Shown one piece after another: positions 16,427 to 25,489 of a stretch of DNA of 64,000 nucleotides. This DNA comes from Paenibacillus radicis (ex Xue et al. 2023) (GTDB taxonomy: Bacteria > Bacillota > Bacilli > Paenibacillales > NBRC-103111), in contig NZ_JANQBD010000003.1 in NCBI RefSeq assembly GCF_024722015.1, forward strand, positions 1 to 64,000. Direction: 5' to 3'. Every line of letters starts with the position of its first letter. Position 1 is the first letter of the stretch. The notes under the pieces were generated by a model. The model searched no databases. It saw nothing but the letters and a program-made list of their open reading frames with translations, and was not told the DNA's origin. Made by a program: the position numbers and the translations under genes.

Positions 16427-17548
16427 ATGTTTGATCCAATATTAGACAATATCACTTCAGTTGAAGAAATCGATTGTGGATACCTTACTCGTCTCATAAG
16501 AAAGGCAGGGATTGCTTCTGCAACTGTTATTTCCTTTACTCAAGAGTGCGCGGGGGGGAAATCGCATGGGGGAGGCTCCATCTTTCGATTCAGATTAACT
16601 TATTCCGATCAAGGATCAGTGTCTGCTCCTCCTTCTATCGTTTTAAAAGAATCTCGAGAGATTGCAAGCCAGTCATTAGACCCGGCGTTTGCACGTCGGG
16701 AAGCGGATTGTTACCATTACGACTTATTTAAAGATATGAATGAAAAGCTGTATATCCCCAATGCCTACCATCTAGTCATACGACCTGAATTAGGGATATA
16801 CTGGGTTTGGTTGGAGGATCTTGGATCTAACACCTTTGACCTAGAGTGGACGCCGGCAATCTTAAAGGAAATGATACATGATATTTCGGAATTGCATAGG
16901 ACATGGTGGGGAAGATCGGATGAACTCAGTAAAATGCCGTACCTCCGTTACCGGGCTCAGGCAATGTACGATGGACTGTGGGTCGATCGTATTGCCCAAA
17001 ATTGTAATTCCATTGATAATCACCCTCAATCTGAACGGATTTCACGAGTGTTTACTACCAAAAGACGCAGCATTTTAATGCGGCTTAGTCAGGCAGCGGC
17101 ATTTATTTATCCCAAACTGGAAGCATTACCGCAAACACTTCTTCATCATGATATTTGGCCTCCAAACTTAGGTCGTTATTCTGAAAAAACGGTTTTGATT
17201 GACTGGTCCTATGCTGGTCAAGGCACACCTGGTGCGGATCTAAGTCAAACGGTAGCCCTATTATTTCAAATGTGGGATCCAAACTTAGATGATGAGGCAC
17301 TTTTACATGCACTTTGGTCCGGTTTAAGGGAAGATTCGAGGTTACCCATAGAATTCGATGAGATAGCGGCTGGTTATGAGCTTGCCTTTTGTTTGCGACC
17401 GGCTCATGCTTTGGGCGGACCTGTACTTGGGGGAATTCTTTCGGGAAAAGGTTCTATGGTTGGGGATTCCGACTTAGAGGGAAAACTGGCTTCTGCTGAA
17501 GCTGTCTTGCAGAGAGTTGAGCGTGGTATACGGCGGTTAGATGGTTGA
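16427..17548 (+). CDS. Aminoglycoside-phosphotransferase-fold kinase
   Basis: A 373-residue protein with an APH/choline-kinase fold. LLHHDIWPPNLG at about residues 238-249 is the catalytic loop (HxDxxxxN), and VLIDWSYAG provides the metal-binding Asp. A Lys in IVLKES may contact ATP. Members phosphorylate antibiotics or small hydroxylated metabolites; the substrate is not readable here. AAGGAGGAG lies before the ATG. Placement directly behind an ABC exporter and before a terminator suggests a shared drug-resistance or self-protection role (inference). Confidence 0.85.
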   Translation: MFDPILDNITSVEEIDCGYLTRLIRKAGIASATVISFTQECAGGKSHGGGSIFRFRLTYSDQGSVSAPPSIVLKESREIASQSLDPAFARREADCYHYDLFKDMNEKLYIPNAYHLVIRPELGIYWVWLEDLGSNTFDLEWTPAILKEMIHDISELHRTWWGRSDELSKMPYLRYRAQAMYDGLWVDRIAQNCNSIDNHPQSERISRVFTTKRRSILMRLSQAAAFIYPKLEALPQTLLHHDIWPPNLGRYSEKTVLIDWSYAGQGTPGADLSQTVALLFQMWDPNLDDEALLHALWSGLREDSRLPIEFDEIAAGYELAFCLRPAHALGGPVLGGILSGKGSMVGDSDLEGKLASAEAVLQRVERGIRRLDG

Positions 17549-17576
17549 ATTGACACTGTCCCAAAAACTAAATACC

Positions 17577-17606
17577 AAGACCTTCAAACACACTTTGAAG
17601 GTCTTT
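17577..17606 (+). terminator. Rho-independent terminator of the ABC/APH operon
   Basis: Perfect arms AAGACCTTCAAA and TTTGAAGGTCTT around CACAC, followed by TATTAATT. It lies 29 bases after the kinase stop codon. Confidence 0.85.
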
Positions 17607-17647
17607 ATTAATTGATGTATTGATGTTATTATTACATCTTTTACTTA

Positions 17648-17790
17648 TGTCGGGTGACAAGAACATAATCTCATTAATTGCCGCGTGAATCGCGGCTTTT
17701 TTGTATTATGGGATAGGGTTCTTGTCAAATTTCAATGACAAGAACTTTATCCCATTCCCGAAATTGACAAGAACATTATCTCATTCCCGA
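17648..17790. repeat. TGTCGGG element, copy 3
   Basis: Starts TGTCGGGTGACAAGAACATA. It contains the GCCGCGTGAATCGCGGC hairpin plus six Ts, the inverted and forward boxes around TTTCAATG, and ends GACAAGAACATTATCTCATT CCCGA, followed by ATAAAG, so the last CA of the terminal CCCGACA is lost. It is nearly identical to the copies at 1542 and 23,604. Confidence 0.8.
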
Positions 17791-18099
17791 ATAAAGCGGC
17801 GGCTTCCCAGTGACCGGCCCGTGTGGCCGTCCAACTGGACGTAACATCTGCTGAGGTGAAATGGATTAACCCCTCAACTGGGAAATGGGCTTACCAGCCC
17901 TTATTAATCTCGCCCTCCGAGGTGGATTGGGCGCTGTTGATCCGCCGGGGCAAGTAAGCTGCCTGTTTGTTCTTGGTATCAACGGTCTGGAGCTAGTCAT
18001 GGTACTCATGGTATACTGCGATATAGGAATGAAACCAACGAATAGGGATAGTCCCTTAGGGCGCTGGCCCGAATTGTTAGTTGTAGGAGACAGGGGTGC
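17791..18099. other. Intergenic region upstream of the AEC permease
   Basis: No family member recognised. A weak open frame at 17,885-18,109 has no ribosome site and no recognisable composition. AGGAGA at 18,085 probably serves the permease gene. Confidence 0.3.
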
Positions 18100-19083
18100 A
18101 TTAGCATAGATAAATTTATTCTTCCAATTGGAATTCTTATAGCAGGATTATTGCTGGGCAAGGGCGTGAGGGTGCTTTGGGAAAGAAAGCACATTTCCGA
18201 TTCAGTATCTGTAGAGGTGATTCTTAAACGGATCAACCAATTGGTATTACTCGGCATTAATCCACTCATTATTTTGGGTGCTTTCTGGTTCGTTAAACTG
18301 GACAGCATGAAATTGGCGTTACTGCCTATGTTGGGTGTTCTTACATTGGTATTGGGCGGGATCCTGGCGATCAGTATTTCCAAATTTCAGAAGCTGGACC
18401 GTGCGAAAACAGGAGCAATGTTTGTATCCGGGTCTTTTACGAATATGGGCAACTTTGGAGGGTTGTTTTGCTTTGTATTTATTGGTCCGGAAACGGTTCC
18501 CTATATAGCCATGTTTCGTTTATTGGAGCAGTTTGTTTATTACGCGATCGGCTTTCCAATTGCCAAATCATTTGGGTCAACGGATCAACCTGAGGGACAA
18601 AGAACAAGAGGGCTACTTAACCTATTGGTCGATCCGTATGTCCTGTTCTCTCTGTTATCGATAGTAGTCGGCTGTTTATTGAGTATCTCTTCGTGGGAAA
18701 GACCGGCAGTGTACGGAGATTTTATTGCGTATGCGGTTCCTTTGTCGAGCTTGCTATTGGTGATCTCGATTGGTTTCAACATGAAGGTGAAAGCGATCCG
18801 CGGGTATTTGAAGGAATGCTGCTCCATTTCTGTGGTGAAATTTCTAATGGTGCCATTGGCGGTTACTTCGTTAGCGTATTTTCTCGGTATAGGCCAGTTG
18901 GAAGATTATATGGTGCTTAAAGTGATATTGATTCTAACCGCGATGCCGCCTGCGTTTACTTCCTTAATTCCACCTCAGCTATATAAATTGGACGGCGATT
19001 TGGCCAATTCCAGTTGGCTTTTTAACACTGCGCTTTTGTTGCTAGTAGCTCCTATATTGTATTACATAGTAAGCACCATGTAA
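18100..19083 (+). CDS. AEC (auxin-efflux-carrier) family permease
   Basis: A membrane protein of about 327 residues with roughly ten hydrophobic segments. SGSFTNMGNFGG (about residues 110-121) is the typical N-x-G-N-x-G motif of the first half of AEC transporters, and the region near the end TAMPPAFTSLIPP matches the second half-repeat. Family members export auxin-like or dicarboxylate anions. The start is unclear: the frame is open upstream and sensible hydrophobic sequence (KFILPIGILIAGLLLGKG) begins before the first TTG (18,151). With AGGAGA nine bases upstream, ATT at 18,100 is the best-placed codon, otherwise the true start has been lost. Confidence 0.7.
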   Translation: MSIDKFILPIGILIAGLLLGKGVRVLWERKHISDSVSVEVILKRINQLVLLGINPLIILGAFWFVKLDSMKLALLPMLGVLTLVLGGILAISISKFQKLDRAKTGAMFVSGSFTNMGNFGGLFCFVFIGPETVPYIAMFRLLEQFVYYAIGFPIAKSFGSTDQPEGQRTRGLLNLLVDPYVLFSLLSIVVGCLLSISSWERPAVYGDFIAYAVPLSSLLLVISIGFNMKVKAIRGYLKECCSISVVKFLMVPLAVTSLAYFLGIGQLEDYMVLKVILILTAMPPAFTSLIPPQLYKLDGDLANSSWLFNTALLLLVAPILYYIVSTM

Positions 19084-19148
19084 TCCAGGCTGATTCTAAG
19101 CCTTACTGAATAACATGACCAACCCATGGTTATTGGGCTATGAGGAGG

Positions 19149-19306
19149 TAATGGGATAATGTTCTTGTCTCCCGACAGCTTGTAAGTCTCTGGGGATGGG
19201 ATTAATGTCCGGGACACAAATATGAGTGCTTTTAGATCCCCGTCAATCGGGGATTTTTTATTTCAAAGCACCTATGTTTGTGACGCGAGTTCACGACACA
19301 AACATA
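19149..19306. repeat. Solo element end plus a CGACACAAAC-type element
   Basis: At 19,149-19,177 TAATGGGATAATGTTCTTGT CTCCCGACA is a single box with terminal CCGACA, in inverted orientation. From 19,206 a second unit begins TGTCCGGGACACAAATATGA, has a GATCCCCG..CGGGGAT hairpin with six Ts (19,235-19,259), and ends with the inverted pair TATGTTTGTG / CACAAACATA (19,273-19,306). The architecture is the same as the TGTCGGG elements, but the boxes differ. Confidence 0.6.
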
Positions 19307-19392
19307 TGCGCATAATCGTGGTGATATTAAAGCTTGGATTTTTAATGAATTATTCACTCACATGGCCATTGAACGGGTAGCTTAACACAAAC

Positions 19393-19536
19393 TGTCGGGT
19401 GACAAGAACATTATCTCATTAATAGCCGCGTAAATCGCGGCATTTGTGTTTTATGGGATCAAGTTCATGTCAAAATCTAATGACAAGAACTTGATCCCAT
19501 TCCCGAAATTGACAAGAACCTGACTCATTCCCGACA
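19393..19536. repeat. TGTCGGG element, complete copy 4
   Basis: A complete 144 bp copy with both ends: TGTCGGGTGACAAGAACATT at the left and CCCGACA at the right. The hairpin is AGCCGCGTAAATCGCGGC without a long T run, and the central inverted pair is GATCAAGTTCATGTC / GACAAGAACTTGATC. The central boxes changed together (ATAAAG to ATCAAG on one arm, CTTTAT to CTTGAT on the other) relative to the 23.6 kb copy, so pairing is kept. No clear target duplication is visible. Confidence 0.8.
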
Positions 19537-19556
19537 TAAGAGGTAATACGAAACCG

Positions 19557-19676
19557 TTGAATAACTTAAACGTTATTGCAGTGGGGAAGGCGATGCGTGC
19601 TCATATCAGGCGCAGTCTGGATGTCGCCAGGGAAACTTTACAGTTGTATTTGCAGAACGATTCTGAGGATAAGTGA
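19557..19676 (+). pseudogene. Short coding relic, unrecognised
   Basis: A 39-codon frame ending in RSLDVARETLQLYLQNDSEDK, with protein-like composition, a poor start (TTG) and no ribosome site. The A-R-E-T-L-x-L-Y-L pattern vaguely recalls the end of HicB-type antitoxins, but that is too little to name it. Confidence 0.25.
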
Positions 19677-19738
19677 GATAACTTTCGATAAAGACTTCTT
19701 AAGCAAAGGGCGGTTTTAAGCTACTCCAGCCGTAAGGC

Positions 19739-22700
19739 ATGAGCAGCTTAATGTGGAGAAATAGAGGAAATACGCACTTTTTGACGAATATCTCCACTAT
19801 GATGACGAAACGTAAAATTATTATCATTATCGCAACGTTGATCCTGTTGCTTACCGCTATCCGGCTCGTATGGATTACCCTCCAAGCGACTCCGGCCAAC
19901 CAACCGAAAGCCATTAATGGTGTGCTGGATTTGCGGGGATGGAATTTCAAGCAGACAGGTCCTTTAAAGCTGGATGGGCAGTGGGCATTTTACCCGGAAC
20001 AGCTAATCATGGTTAATTCGCAAGACACCAGCCCGCAAGAAGCGGGAAGTCAATATATTCAGGTACCTCAGAACTGGATATCATCCCAATCGTCAGGCTC
20101 AACATTCGGCTACGGGTCTTATAGATTGCGCATTTTGGTAGACCCTGAGCAGGATCAATCGTTCGGTATCCGGGCCCAGGATATCGCTAGTTCATCCGAA
20201 ATATTTATTGACGGACGTTCCAAGGGACATGCAGGGCAACCGGGAGCGGATTCGAGGGAATATAGGCCGGATGCGGTATTGTATACGGCCTTTTTCAATA
20301 CGGACAAAAGTGAAATCGATGTGGTCATCCATGTGGCGAATTTTCATAATAAGGGTATGGGCGGGATAGTGCAGTCGCTATTATTTGGCAGGTTGGATGC
20401 GGTGACTGGGCATGCTTTTTTTTCGGTCGGTATGCAACTGCTGCTTTGTACCTTTCTAGCCATTCATATGATTTACACCTTTATCATTTTCGTTATTGGA
20501 ACCCGCGAGCCCGCGCTGCTTCATTTTTTCATGATGAACTTTTGTACGATGATGCTGGCGCTCCTGTCCGACGACAAAATGCTGCTGACGTGGGTGACGA
20601 TCACGTACGAGTGGCATGTGAAGCTGATTCTTATATCGCTGCTTGCCCTTAATGCGTTTATGGTCCAGCTAGCCACGGGTCTAGTACCTCATCCGCGTTC
20701 GCGGAGGGTTATTCACTTGTATACGGCACTTTGTATTGTATTAATACTGTTGATTGTCGCTGTTTCGTATGAATACACGCAGCTATATTGGTATCTATAT
20801 ATTCCTGTCGGGGTATTCGCCCCGTTTGTGCTCGCGTGGCATTTTTTTCGCGCTGTAGCCCGTGGAGAACACGACTCGATTTATTTTTTGATAGGGTCAA
20901 CGGCGATTGTAATTAATGTCATATGGAGCTTTGTGAAGACCGCTAATCTGATGGAGCTGTATTTTTACCCGATTGATTACATCGTAACCTTCCTCGCTTT
21001 CGTAGCATACTGGTTCAAACGTTATTTCCGGACGGCGGAACAAACGAAGAAGCTGGCTCTTAAGCTGCAGCTCGCTGACAAGCAGAAGGATGATTTTCTT
21101 GCCAATACGTCGCATGAATTGCGCAATCCGCTGCACAGCATGCTCAACATCGCTCAATCGGTTTTAGATAGCGGGGAGAAAGCGATGGATGGCAAAAACC
21201 GGCGTGATCTGGAATTACTCGTTACGGTGGGCCGTAGAATGTCTTTCATGCTCGGAGACCTGCTCGATTTAACACGGCTGCACGAACGGGGAATCGTTCT
21301 GCATAAGACGAATGTAACTATTCAATCTCTTGTTGCGGGAGTCATCGATATGCTTCGGTTTATGACAGACGGCAAACGGGTGGGGTTCGTCAGTCATATT
21401 TCGAGCACGTTTCCTCAAGTGACTGCCGATGAGAACCGATTGATCCAGATTTTGTTTAATCTGCTTCATAACGCGGTGAAATTCACGAATGAAGGAACCG
21501 TAAAGGTCGAGGCTGTCATCCGGGAAGGAAAGGCCCATATTTCCATCGAGGATACGGGCATCGGAATGAATGACGAGACGATCCAGCGTATATTTCAGCC
21601 GTACGAGCAAGGTAATTTCGGTGCTGGTGCAGTAGGAGGGCTCGGGCTAGGTCTGAGCATCGTGCGGCAATTGGTAGAGCTTCATGGAGGAACGATCGAG
21701 GCTCATGCCGCTCCGGGCCAAGGATCGGTATTTACGTTCACGCTGCCGCTTGTTGAAGAAGCTCCCGAAACGAGGGAGCGGAAGCAGGACCATGAGGCGG
21801 GAGGGATGTTCGTATTGCCGCTGCTCACAACGACGACGGAATATACCGTGGAAGCGGATTCGATTGCGGCAAATGCGCCGGTGGACAGAGCAGCGGATCG
21901 TCCAAACCTGTTGGCGGTAGATGACGATCCTCTGAATCTGAGCATTCTTGTCAATATGCTCTCCGCGGACGGTTATGAGGTAGTTACGGCATCCAGCGGC
22001 CAGGAGGCGCTGACACTGCTTGAGTTGAAGCAGTGGGACCTCGTTATTTCCGATGTCATGATGCCACAGATGTCCGGGTATGAGCTCGCCCGAACGATCC
22101 GGGACCGATTCACCATTTCGGAGCTTCCAATATTGCTTCTAACCGCGCGCAGCCGAACGGAAGACATTAAAGCCGGGTTTCAATCCGGTGCGAACGACTA
22201 TGTGATGAAGCCGGTCGAAGCGACGGAGTTAAAATCTCGCGTGAGGGCGTTGACCGATTTGAAAGCGTCGGTGAGGGAGAGGCTGAGATTGGAAGCCGCT
22301 TGGCTGCAAGCGCAAATTCAGCCGCATTTTTTGTTCAATACGTTAAATTCGATCGCTGCGCTAAGTGAAATTGATACATTGAGAATGCGAAGCTTGCTGG
22401 ATGCGTTCGGAAACTATTTGAAAACAAGCTTTCACTTCGCAAACACGGAGAAGCTGGTGCCGATTCAGCATGAATTGGATCTCGTTCGTTCCTATTTGTT
22501 TATCGAAAAGGAACGATTCGAAGACCGGCTGAACATCGTGTGGGAAATCGACTCGAACCTGCAATGTCAAGTTCCACCGCTGTCGATCCAGCCCTTAGTC
22601 GAAAATGCCGTCCGCCACGGCGTATGCCGTCGTATTCGCGGCGGAACCGTGAGGATCTCGATTGCCGAGGAGGCAGGCAGCGTTCGCATTGCTGTTGCCG

Positions 22701-22885
22701 ATGACGGACCGGGCATCGATGAGGACAAGCTGCACAGCTTGCTGGATAACAGTCGTTCCGATTGGAAACGCGGTATCGGGCTGCTCAATACCGACCGAAG
22801 GCTGAAACAATTGTTCGGCCAAGGGTTGCAAATTGCAAGCTCGTCGAATGAAGGAACCCGCGTTGCGTTTACAGTGATAAAATAA
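19739..22885 (+). CDS. 7TM hybrid sensor histidine kinase / response regulator
   Basis: A 1048-residue hybrid signalling protein. In order: a membrane helix (about 25-46), a 7TMR-DISM extracellular carbohydrate-binding-like domain (about 60-200), seven helices (about 220-420), HisKA with phospho-acceptor H in SHELRNPLH (about 458), HATPase_c (QILFNLLHNAVKF, then GLGLGLSIVRQL), a receiver domain (about 725-840; VDDDP and phospho-acceptor D in VISDVMMPQMSG), and a second LytS-type kinase core (QIQPHFLFNTLNS about 861; HATPase PPLSIQPLVENAVRHG). Two kinase cores in one chain suggest a phosphorelay hub sensing an extracellular ligand. The start is uncertain: ATGs at 19,739, 19,751 and 19,799 are in frame and none has a good ribosome site. 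No cognate output regulator is adjacent. Confidence 0.85.
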   Translation: MSSLMWRNRGNTHFLTNISTMMTKRKIIIIIATLILLLTAIRLVWITLQATPANQPKAINGVLDLRGWNFKQTGPLKLDGQWAFYPEQLIMVNSQDTSPQEAGSQYIQVPQNWISSQSSGSTFGYGSYRLRILVDPEQDQSFGIRAQDIASSSEIFIDGRSKGHAGQPGADSREYRPDAVLYTAFFNTDKSEIDVVIHVANFHNKGMGGIVQSLLFGRLDAVTGHAFFSVGMQLLLCTFLAIHMIYTFIIFVIGTREPALLHFFMMNFCTMMLALLSDDKMLLTWVTITYEWHVKLILISLLALNAFMVQLATGLVPHPRSRRVIHLYTALCIVLILLIVAVSYEYTQLYWYLYIPVGVFAPFVLAWHFFRAVARGEHDSIYFLIGSTAIVINVIWSFVKTANLMELYFYPIDYIVTFLAFVAYWFKRYFRTAEQTKKLALKLQLADKQKDDFLANTSHELRNPLHSMLNIAQSVLDSGEKAMDGKNRRDLELLVTVGRRMSFMLGDLLDLTRLHERGIVLHKTNVTIQSLVAGVIDMLRFMTDGKRVGFVSHISSTFPQVTADENRLIQILFNLLHNAVKFTNEGTVKVEAVIREGKAHISIEDTGIGMNDETIQRIFQPYEQGNFGAGAVGGLGLGLSIVRQLVELHGGTIEAHAAPGQGSVFTFTLPLVEEAPETRERKQDHEAGGMFVLPLLTTTTEYTVEADSIAANAPVDRAADRPNLLAVDDDPLNLSILVNMLSADGYEVVTASSGQEALTLLELKQWDLVISDVMMPQMSGYELARTIRDRFTISELPILLLTARSRTEDIKAGFQSGANDYVMKPVEATELKSRVRALTDLKASVRERLRLEAAWLQAQIQPHFLFNTLNSIAALSEIDTLRMRSLLDAFGNYLKTSFHFANTEKLVPIQHELDLVRSYLFIEKERFEDRLNIVWEIDSNLQCQVPPLSIQPLVENAVRHGVCRRIRGGTVRISIAEEAGSVRIAVADDGPGIDEDKLHSLLDNSRSDWKRGIGLLNTDRRLKQLFGQGLQIASSSNEGTRVAFTVIK

Positions 22886-22931
22886 AGCACCGCCCCAGTT
22901 TCTGAATGTTAGAAAATGGGGCGGTGCTTTT
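22886..22931 (+). terminator. Terminator of the hybrid kinase gene
   Basis: Arms AGCACCGCCCC and GGGGCGGTGCT enclose a 24-base loop; TTTT follows. It begins one base after the stop codon. Confidence 0.85.
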
Positions 22932-23040
22932 CACAATAATTGTCGCCGGGGCTTGAATCGTCGTTGTCACTCTATTGCTTGAACTTGACCGTGAGCTGCT
23001 TCTGTCCCTCTTATCGCTCAAATTCAAGCTCAGTTACGCT

Positions 23041-23159
23041 TCAATCGATGCGCCCCGCTCTATTCTCGCCTTGCGGATCAAGCAGCAAATCGTAGGAAGT
23101 TGCCGCTTCGTTCAAGGCGAATTGCAGCTCCGCTTGCGAAATCTGGATGAAGAAGCGCG
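23041..23159 (-). pseudogene. C-terminal coding relic on the minus strand
   Basis: The minus strand reads about 38 residues, including ISQAELQFALNEAATSYDLL and DPQGENRAGRID before TGA at 23,041. It looks like genuine protein sequence, but I do not recognise the family. It is cut on its upstream side at about 23,159 by the MFS relic on the other strand. Confidence 0.35.
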
Positions 23160-23300
23160 TGATTGGTGCTCTAGCTATTATCTTTTTTGTAAGAAGACAA
23201 AAAAGGCTTAATGCTCCATTAGTTGATTTTTCGCTTTTTAAAGATGTTTGATTTACTGCCGGTGTAATTGCAGCGCTCTTGGCTAATTATAATGCACCTT
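23157..23300 (+). pseudogene. MFS (DHA2-type) transporter fragment
   Basis: The plus strand reads VIGALAIIFFVRRQKRLNAP, LVDFSLFKDV, a TGA stop at about 23,252, then FTAGVIAALLA. R-R-x-x-x-L-x-x-P-L-V-D-x-x-L-F followed by F-x-x-G-V-I-A-A is the loop and following helix in the middle of 14-helix MFS drug exporters (QacA/SmvA type). Only about 48 codons survive. Confidence 0.6.
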
Positions 23301-23340
23301 CTAATCGCATCCCAAATAACCTACGTTCTAGTAAACGAGT

Positions 23341-23628
23341 ATGTTTCACTGGATCATGAATCGAGTAACAACTGAGATCTGTTTAAACTATTTATACCAA
23401 TGGAAAGATATTGCACAAGCAAATTCAGAAGGAGAAAGAGTCCCTGACTGGGTTCAAGTTAACAAAATGCTAGAAAAGAGCTTGCCAAAAATATTTTTTA
23501 GGCATCAAGAAGATATTGGAAAAAAACAAGTAGTTGAAGTAATTATAAAGAGCGAACCAAAACAAGTAATGGAGATAACCAATGCAAAATGTATTACTAG
23601 GAAGGTGACAAGAACATTATCTCATTAA
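23341..23628 (+). CDS. Hypothetical protein, C-terminus supplied by a repeat element
   Basis: A 95-codon frame (MFHWIMNRVTTEICLNYLYQ). The first 88 or so residues look natural; the last nine (RKVTRTLSH) are encoded inside the TGTCGGG element that begins at 23,604. I infer that the element inserted into the gene and truncated it. Family not recognised; no clear ribosome site. Confidence 0.45.
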   Translation: MFHWIMNRVTTEICLNYLYQWKDIAQANSEGERVPDWVQVNKMLEKSLPKIFFRHQEDIGKKQVVEVIIKSEPKQVMEITNAKCITRKVTRTLSH

Positions 23629-23743
23629 CTGCCGCGTGAATCGCGGCTTTTTTGTGTTATGGGATAAAGTTCTTGTCAAATTTCAATGACAAGAACTTTA
23701 TCCCATTCCCGAAATTGACAAGAACATTATCTCATTCCCGACA
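23604..23743. repeat. TGTCGGG element, copy 5 (left terminus altered)
   Basis: GGTGACAAGAACATTATCTC begins the unit; the expected TGTCGG is replaced by AGGAAG. The rest is complete: GCCGCGTGAATCGCGGC with T tract, inverted and forward boxes, and the terminal CCCGACA. It shares its right flank (ATGGTTACATAACGTGG) with the minimal copy at 6443. Confidence 0.8.
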
Positions 23744-23927
23744 ATGGTTACATAACGTGGTTATATACTAGCCAAATCACTGCAATCAATCAATTCGACA
23801 GAGTATTAAGCTAACTGGCAGGATACTTCCAATGCTGTTTCATAATGATATACTTAATTTAACTTGATTATTGGTTGGGAAGTGCGATCTTTGGGGGTAA
23901 ATTTCTCTGCAGCGTTTCAACATTCTT

Positions 23928-24170
23928 TTGATTATAAATCAATCTATACAGCAGTTTAAAGAGGAACTCATTAAAGGAGTTAGGTTTCCTAAGATTGTTC
24001 AATGCATATTAGAAGTGAATGAACATAACTCTCACTTAAGAAGAGAATGGTCATTAAATCGTGAATGCATAATCGAATCATGTAACTTTGGTCCATTCGA
24101 TCCGATTGTAATTGGCGATGAAGAATATATTGAAGTTGGCGGTCCTGGCGACAGTCCCGATTTGATCCGT
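23928..24170 (+). pseudogene. N-terminal fragment of an unknown protein
   Basis: About 80 residues of natural-looking sequence (MIINQSIQQFKEELIKGVRF; near its end FGPFDPIVIGDEEYIEVGGP), then at about 24,165 the frame enters an unrelated minus-strand gene relic. TTG start without a clear ribosome site. Family unknown. Confidence 0.35.
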
Positions 24171-24436
24171 CGTTGTTGGAATGGCAGATGCGTTCTGCCT
24201 TTGATGTCCATAGCCTCGATAACTTCCTGAGTCGTCAACGGCTTGGAATTCGCATCGCCTTTTTCGTTAAACAGCTGCACGAGTTTTGCAGCCAGCGCCT
24301 CCGCGGCTTCTTGCTTAAAGCCTGTTTTGAAAGTAAAGTATAGGGACTGAGTTGAGATCGAATATGCGATCTGCTGTCCCGCCGAATCTTAAATATTGCC
24401 GCGGATGGGCGGGATGGATACGCCCTTCGTGATCAT
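24171..24436 (-). pseudogene. Coding relic on the minus strand with an in-frame stop
   Basis: The minus strand reads MITKGVSIPPIRGNI, a TAA at 24,389-24,391, then DSAGQQIAYSISTQSLYFTF and, further on, AAEALAAKLVQLFNEKGDAN, EVIEAMDIKGRTHLPFQQ. Continuous good frame across a single stop indicates a pseudogene cut at its 3' end near 24,171. I do not recognise the family. Confidence 0.4.
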
Positions 24437-24883
24437 GCTTGTCTGGCGTTCCTAGAGACTCGGACCCTCGACGAACTGTAGATAAGCAAAACGTACGATT
24501 AGTGAAGAGAACAGGAGAAATGTAAGCATGAAAAAGACATTTAACCTAATACTGAAATGGCGACGGTTTCGAACTTTTTTTTTCGTACTTCGGTTTTATC
24601 TTTAATTTCCATACCGTTCCCTCATTCCGTCACTCGATACCCAACCTTTAATTGTCATATATTCAAACGAATTCCTTTTTAGAGAGGTTCAATCTTTATC
24701 CCTGCACAATAAGAATAAGCAACCTTACGGGAATGGCGGGTATCCGAACTCAATACCAAGTTTTTTTTCAAAATTAACGGGCTTCCGAATCCATGAGACC
24801 GATGAATTCCCGGATCGGCTGTCGTCTATATAAACGAAGGCATAAATGAACACAAACTAATTTGACGAAGAGGTGTTTTGAAA
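24437..24883. other. Intergenic stretch
   Basis: Only a 25-codon frame at 24,527 (MKKTFNLILKWRRF, preceded by AGGAGAAATG) is visible, probably a gene stub. AAGAGGTG at 24,867 is the ribosome site of the next gene. Confidence 0.3.
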
Positions 24884-25300
24884 ATGGCATTAACGTCCGC
24901 ATTCACGAGCTTCAACCTGCCTGTAAAAAACGTAGAACAATCGAAAGCGTTCTTCACCGGACTCGGATTCGAGCTCAACCCGCAATTCCCCGAGAACGAG
25001 AATTCGGTAGCCATCGTGATCGGCGACAACCTGCAGGTCATGCTGATCAATCAAGCATTCTTTAATACGCTCACGGAGAAGGAATCCGTCGATACGAGCA
25101 AGTATGCGCAGATGACGATCGCATTGGCCTTCGAGAGCCGGGAAAAGGTCGATGAAATCGTGAATACCGCGGTCTCCTTGGGCGGGAAATTGCACGCTGA
25201 ACCTGAAGATCATGGGTTCATGTATCATTGGGGCTTCGTGGACTTGGACGGCCATCTGTGGGCCATTAACTACATGAACATGGATGCGGCACAAGGTTAA
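24884..25300 (+). CDS. VOC (glyoxalase/bleomycin-resistance fold) family protein
   Basis: A 138-residue protein with two beta-alpha-beta-beta-beta repeats. FNLPVKNVEQSKAFFTGLGF starts the first half, and GGKLHAEPEDHGFMYHWGFV then DLDGHLWAINYM the second; D-x-D-G-H-x-W is the typical end with a metal-ligand-type pattern. It resembles uncharacterised PhnB/glyoxalase-like relatives, so lactoylglutathione lyase activity should not be assumed. ATG at 24,884 is preferred over TTG 24,878 for spacing from AAGAGGTG. Confidence 0.85.
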   Translation: MALTSAFTSFNLPVKNVEQSKAFFTGLGFELNPQFPENENSVAIVIGDNLQVMLINQAFFNTLTEKESVDTSKYAQMTIALAFESREKVDEIVNTAVSLGGKLHAEPEDHGFMYHWGFVDLDGHLWAINYMNMDAAQG

Positions 25301-25342
25301 GGCTAACGGAGAGCACGCTCGTACTAGGGTTCAAAAAAGAAA

Positions 25343-25372
25343 GACGCCGGGCATCTTCCCCGGCGTAGAAAA
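25343..25372 (+). terminator. Hairpin after the VOC gene
   Basis: Arms ACGCCGGG and CCCGGCGT with loop CATCTTC, followed by the weak tract AGAAAACTTT. It is preceded at 25,302 by GCTAACGGAGAGCACG, the left part of the dispersed hairpin repeat. Confidence 0.6.
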
Positions 25373-25489
25373 CTTTATTATTCGGATTTAACTTAAGCAA
25401 CACCTCAATCTGATATTGAGTCTAAAACTTATTATTGATATTTTGGCAATTATAATGACCGGGATTCCTTGATAGTTAAGGGATCCCAG

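Noticed and set aside
17885..18109. 75-codon frame before the AEC permease
   Set aside because: No ribosome site, no recognisable composition, and it overlaps the permease's likely start region.
19149..19536. Clustered repeats resembling a CRISPR array
   Set aside because: Units are palindromic, differ in length and orientation, and have no regular spacers or cas genes.
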